Assembly: GCA_028571685.1 (NCBI GenBank)
Contig: CM053152.1
Span: forward strand, 23,568,001-23,632,000
Source: Heterohyrax brucei
Taxonomy: Eukaryota; Chordata; Mammalia; Hyracoidea; Procaviidae
Length of the DNA stretch: 64,000 bases
Reading direction: 5' to 3'
Below are positions 62,085 to 64,000 of the stretch, in pieces (positions within the stretch are counted from its first letter, which is position 1; each line of letters begins with the position of its first letter). A program made the translations under genes and the position numbers. The notes under the pieces are model-generated. The model was given only the letters and a program-made list of their open reading frames with translations, did no database searches and was not told the DNA's origin.

Positions 62085-62220
62085 CCAGCCATATGCCATA
62101 CTGGACTGTAATCTCCTGGGGGGCATGATACATATCTTGTTGATAACCGCAACCTCATTTTCTAGCACAATGCTTAGCATATCCAGCAGGTGCTCAATAA
62201 ACAGTGGAGAAATGAAATTT
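62085..62220 (+). mobile_element. L2 3' end
   Basis: CTGGACTGTAATCTCCTGGG, TTTTCTAGCACAATGCTTAGC, CAGGTGCTCAATAAACAGTG. Lies in the ANKRD29 intron above its last exon. Confidence 0.75.
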
Positions 62221-62451
62221 GATAACTTACATTTAATTAGTTTATTCCATCAGACGGAGACTTAGAACAGGCATCTTTTGATGAGAAGGCAGAGTTAAGA
62301 ACACATGTAGAGCCTGATACCGGCAAAGAACAGCTGTAGCTCATTGGCCACAACTTCCTACCTGGCCCAGTCGCACTGAGGTCCTTTCTTCCCATATTGC
62401 TGTGAGGGCTGTAGTGAGCAAGCCCTCACCATACGCAGTAAATGCCATGGG

Positions 62452-63475
62452 GCAGTAGTTCTCAAACAGTTTGGTCTCAGGACCTCTTTACACTCTTAAA
62501 AATTGAGGACCACAATAAACTTTTATTTTTAACTTACTAGAAATCAAAACTTAGAAAGCTAAAAAAATTAATTCATTATAATGAAGCCATAGGTAGTTTA
62601 ATACAAATAACATTTATGAAAACAATTAAATTAAAAAATTTGTGAGAAGACTGCCCTGTTTTACAGTTTTGCCAGTTTCTTTAATCTCTTGGCTTAATCG
62701 ATAATTGGTCTCTCGTATCTGTTTCTGATTCAATCTGTTGTGATATGTTGTTTTGGTTGAAGTTTATGTGGAGAATTTAGCTTTTACAATATATAGCTGG
62801 AAAAGTGATGAATGTTTTCACAGCCTGTTCAAACAACTCTGGATATTCTTTGACACTACGTCTGTACTCCACAAATGGGAGTTTCTTAAAGGACATTTGC
62901 AATGTGGAATCTGAAAGCATATCAATGAACATTTTTTGCCCTGTTCATTCAAGTCCGTGTGTCTGGCTTGCACCATGAGTGGATCTTCTACCCAGGCATA
63001 ACTCGTAACATCTTGCATTGGTTATTTGGGAAATATTAGTTCACTGAATCACGCAGATCTTCTAAGCACTATCCCATTTTATCATACACTACCAGAAAAT
63101 CACATTCATTAACACTAAGTACTGCTGATTTTATAAAAAAAAACTTTTAAGCACTGGAAAGCTGTCAAACTCAGTGCTGGATACAGATCTTATGAAATTC
63201 TCATTTTCACCTGAAAGTCTGAATTTTTACCATTGGCAGCAAATACAGCTTCCTGTTTTCTTTGAAGTCATAGGCTCAATTTGTCATTTTTGATAAAATT
63301 TCTGCCAAATACTCAAGTCTTAATAAACACAGTTTGTCTACAAGTCATTCCTTCAGGTAAAAATAGTGTTCCATGAAAACAGTGGCCAGTTACCCTAGCA
63401 ATTCAAACAACTGCATATTTGCTTTATTTTTTTTAAACAGCCACTGAACCTCAGTATACAGAAGTACTTTACAAC
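62452..63475 (-). mobile_element. Long Charlie-like hAT transposon relic
   Basis: Left end CAGTAGTTCTCAAACAGTTT and TGGTCTCAGGACCTCTTTAC with the CAG/CTG-type hAT terminus, then about 900 bp of degenerate transposase sequence that would be read on the minus strand (blocks AATCTGTTGTGATATGTTGT, TTTGGTTGAAGTTTATG, GCAATGTGGAATCTGAAAGC). No long frame remains. Confidence 0.65.
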
Positions 63476-63479
63476 TGAA

Positions 63480-64000
63480 CTAACCCCAAAAGCTTTATAC
63501 ATATAACCAAATGCTTCAAGGGACAGAGAAGCAGGGGTAAGGGACTGGACTGCCTAGATAAACGGGTACAACAAAGTTTACTATGAAAATGTTCTCTGGT
63601 GAGTGGCACCTGCGGTCTGAAAAGCCAGCAAGCGACCATCTAAGAAGCATCAGTCTTAACTCACCTAGAGCAAAAGAGAATGAAGAACATCAAAGACGTG
63701 AGGAAAACATGAGCCCAAGGGACAGAATGGGCCACATAAATGAGTCACTACATCAACATGACACTGGAAGCACTAGAAGGTACCTGGCTACCACCAATGA
63801 CTGACCCTACAGAGAACTGAACAAAGAGTCGCTGAAGGAGTGGGAGAAGTGTAGGGTACAAAACTCAAATTCTAGCACAAAGTCCAGACTTGATGGTCTG
63901 ACAGACTACAGGGTCCTCAGAAGACATGGCTCCAGGACTCTCATTAGCTCAGAACTGAAGCCATTCTAGAAGCTAACTCCTCAAAGACTGGTCAATAAGA
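63480..64000 (+). mobile_element. L1 3' UTR, runs off the window
   Basis: Starts like 47985 (ATATAACCAAATGCTTCAAG) and proceeds through GGTACCTGGCTACCACCAAT and ACTCAAATTCTAGCACAAAG to base 64000. Confidence 0.75.

Overview
The window is mammalian nuclear DNA: split exons with GT-AG introns, one CpG-island promoter, and interspersed repeats throughout. The most abundant repeat is a tRNA-derived SINE of the AfroSINE type, with a head like CCCTGGTGGCGTAGTGGTT and a tail like GAATCGACTCAACGGCAGTG. AfroSINEs are known only from Afrotheria. Together with long L1 3' UTR copies, BovB/RTE-like LINE fragments and a mariner family, this points to an elephant or close relative (sirenian or hyrax not excluded). 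The species is inferred, not proven.

Two protein-coding genes can be supported, both on the minus strand. (1) NPC1, the late-endosomal/lysosomal cholesterol exporter: coding exons 1 to 10 lie between 40118 and 1334. Exon coding lengths are 57, 123, 107, 176, 168, 250, 74, 371, 227 and 101 bp, 1654 bp in all. All junctions are canonical and the frame is open, so residues 1-551 of about 1278 are encoded here; the gene continues beyond base 1. The part present covers the signal peptide, the N-terminal sterol-binding domain, the proline-rich linker, TM1, TM2 and about the first 180 residues of the middle luminal domain. (2) The last coding exon of ANKRD29 (61886-61803), with a probable 3' UTR of about 2.3 kb ending near 59.49 kb. 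In human, ANKRD29 lies upstream of NPC1 in the same orientation, so synteny supports both calls.

Layout: 1-1333 is NPC1 intron 10 (partial). 1334-16975 holds exons 10 to 2 and their introns, with SINEs, L1 and L2 pieces and two local duplications. 16976-40061 is the 23-kb intron 1, full of repeats: RTE, MaLR-like LTRs, a HAL1/L1 5' half, L1 3' ends and three SINEs in a row. 39900-40480 is the NPC1 CpG-island promoter with exon 1. 40620-59480 is intergenic, almost all repeats, including a fold-back mariner relic, a near-full-length mariner, an RTE LINE split by nested insertions, an LTR split by SINE and L1 insertions, and five L1 3' ends on either strand. 59485-61886 is the ANKRD29 end. 62450-64000 is a long Charlie-like hAT relic and the start of another L1 3' end.

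I found no undescribed molecular system. The points most worth a second look are local: a 130-bp duplication with flanking direct repeats beside NPC1 exon 3, a 46-bp duplication exactly 900 bp apart around exon 9, the fold-back mariner, severely truncated SINE tails, and lineage changes at functionally mapped NPC1 residues. Repeat family names are from memory of consensus sequences and their edges are approximate (about 10-30 bp).
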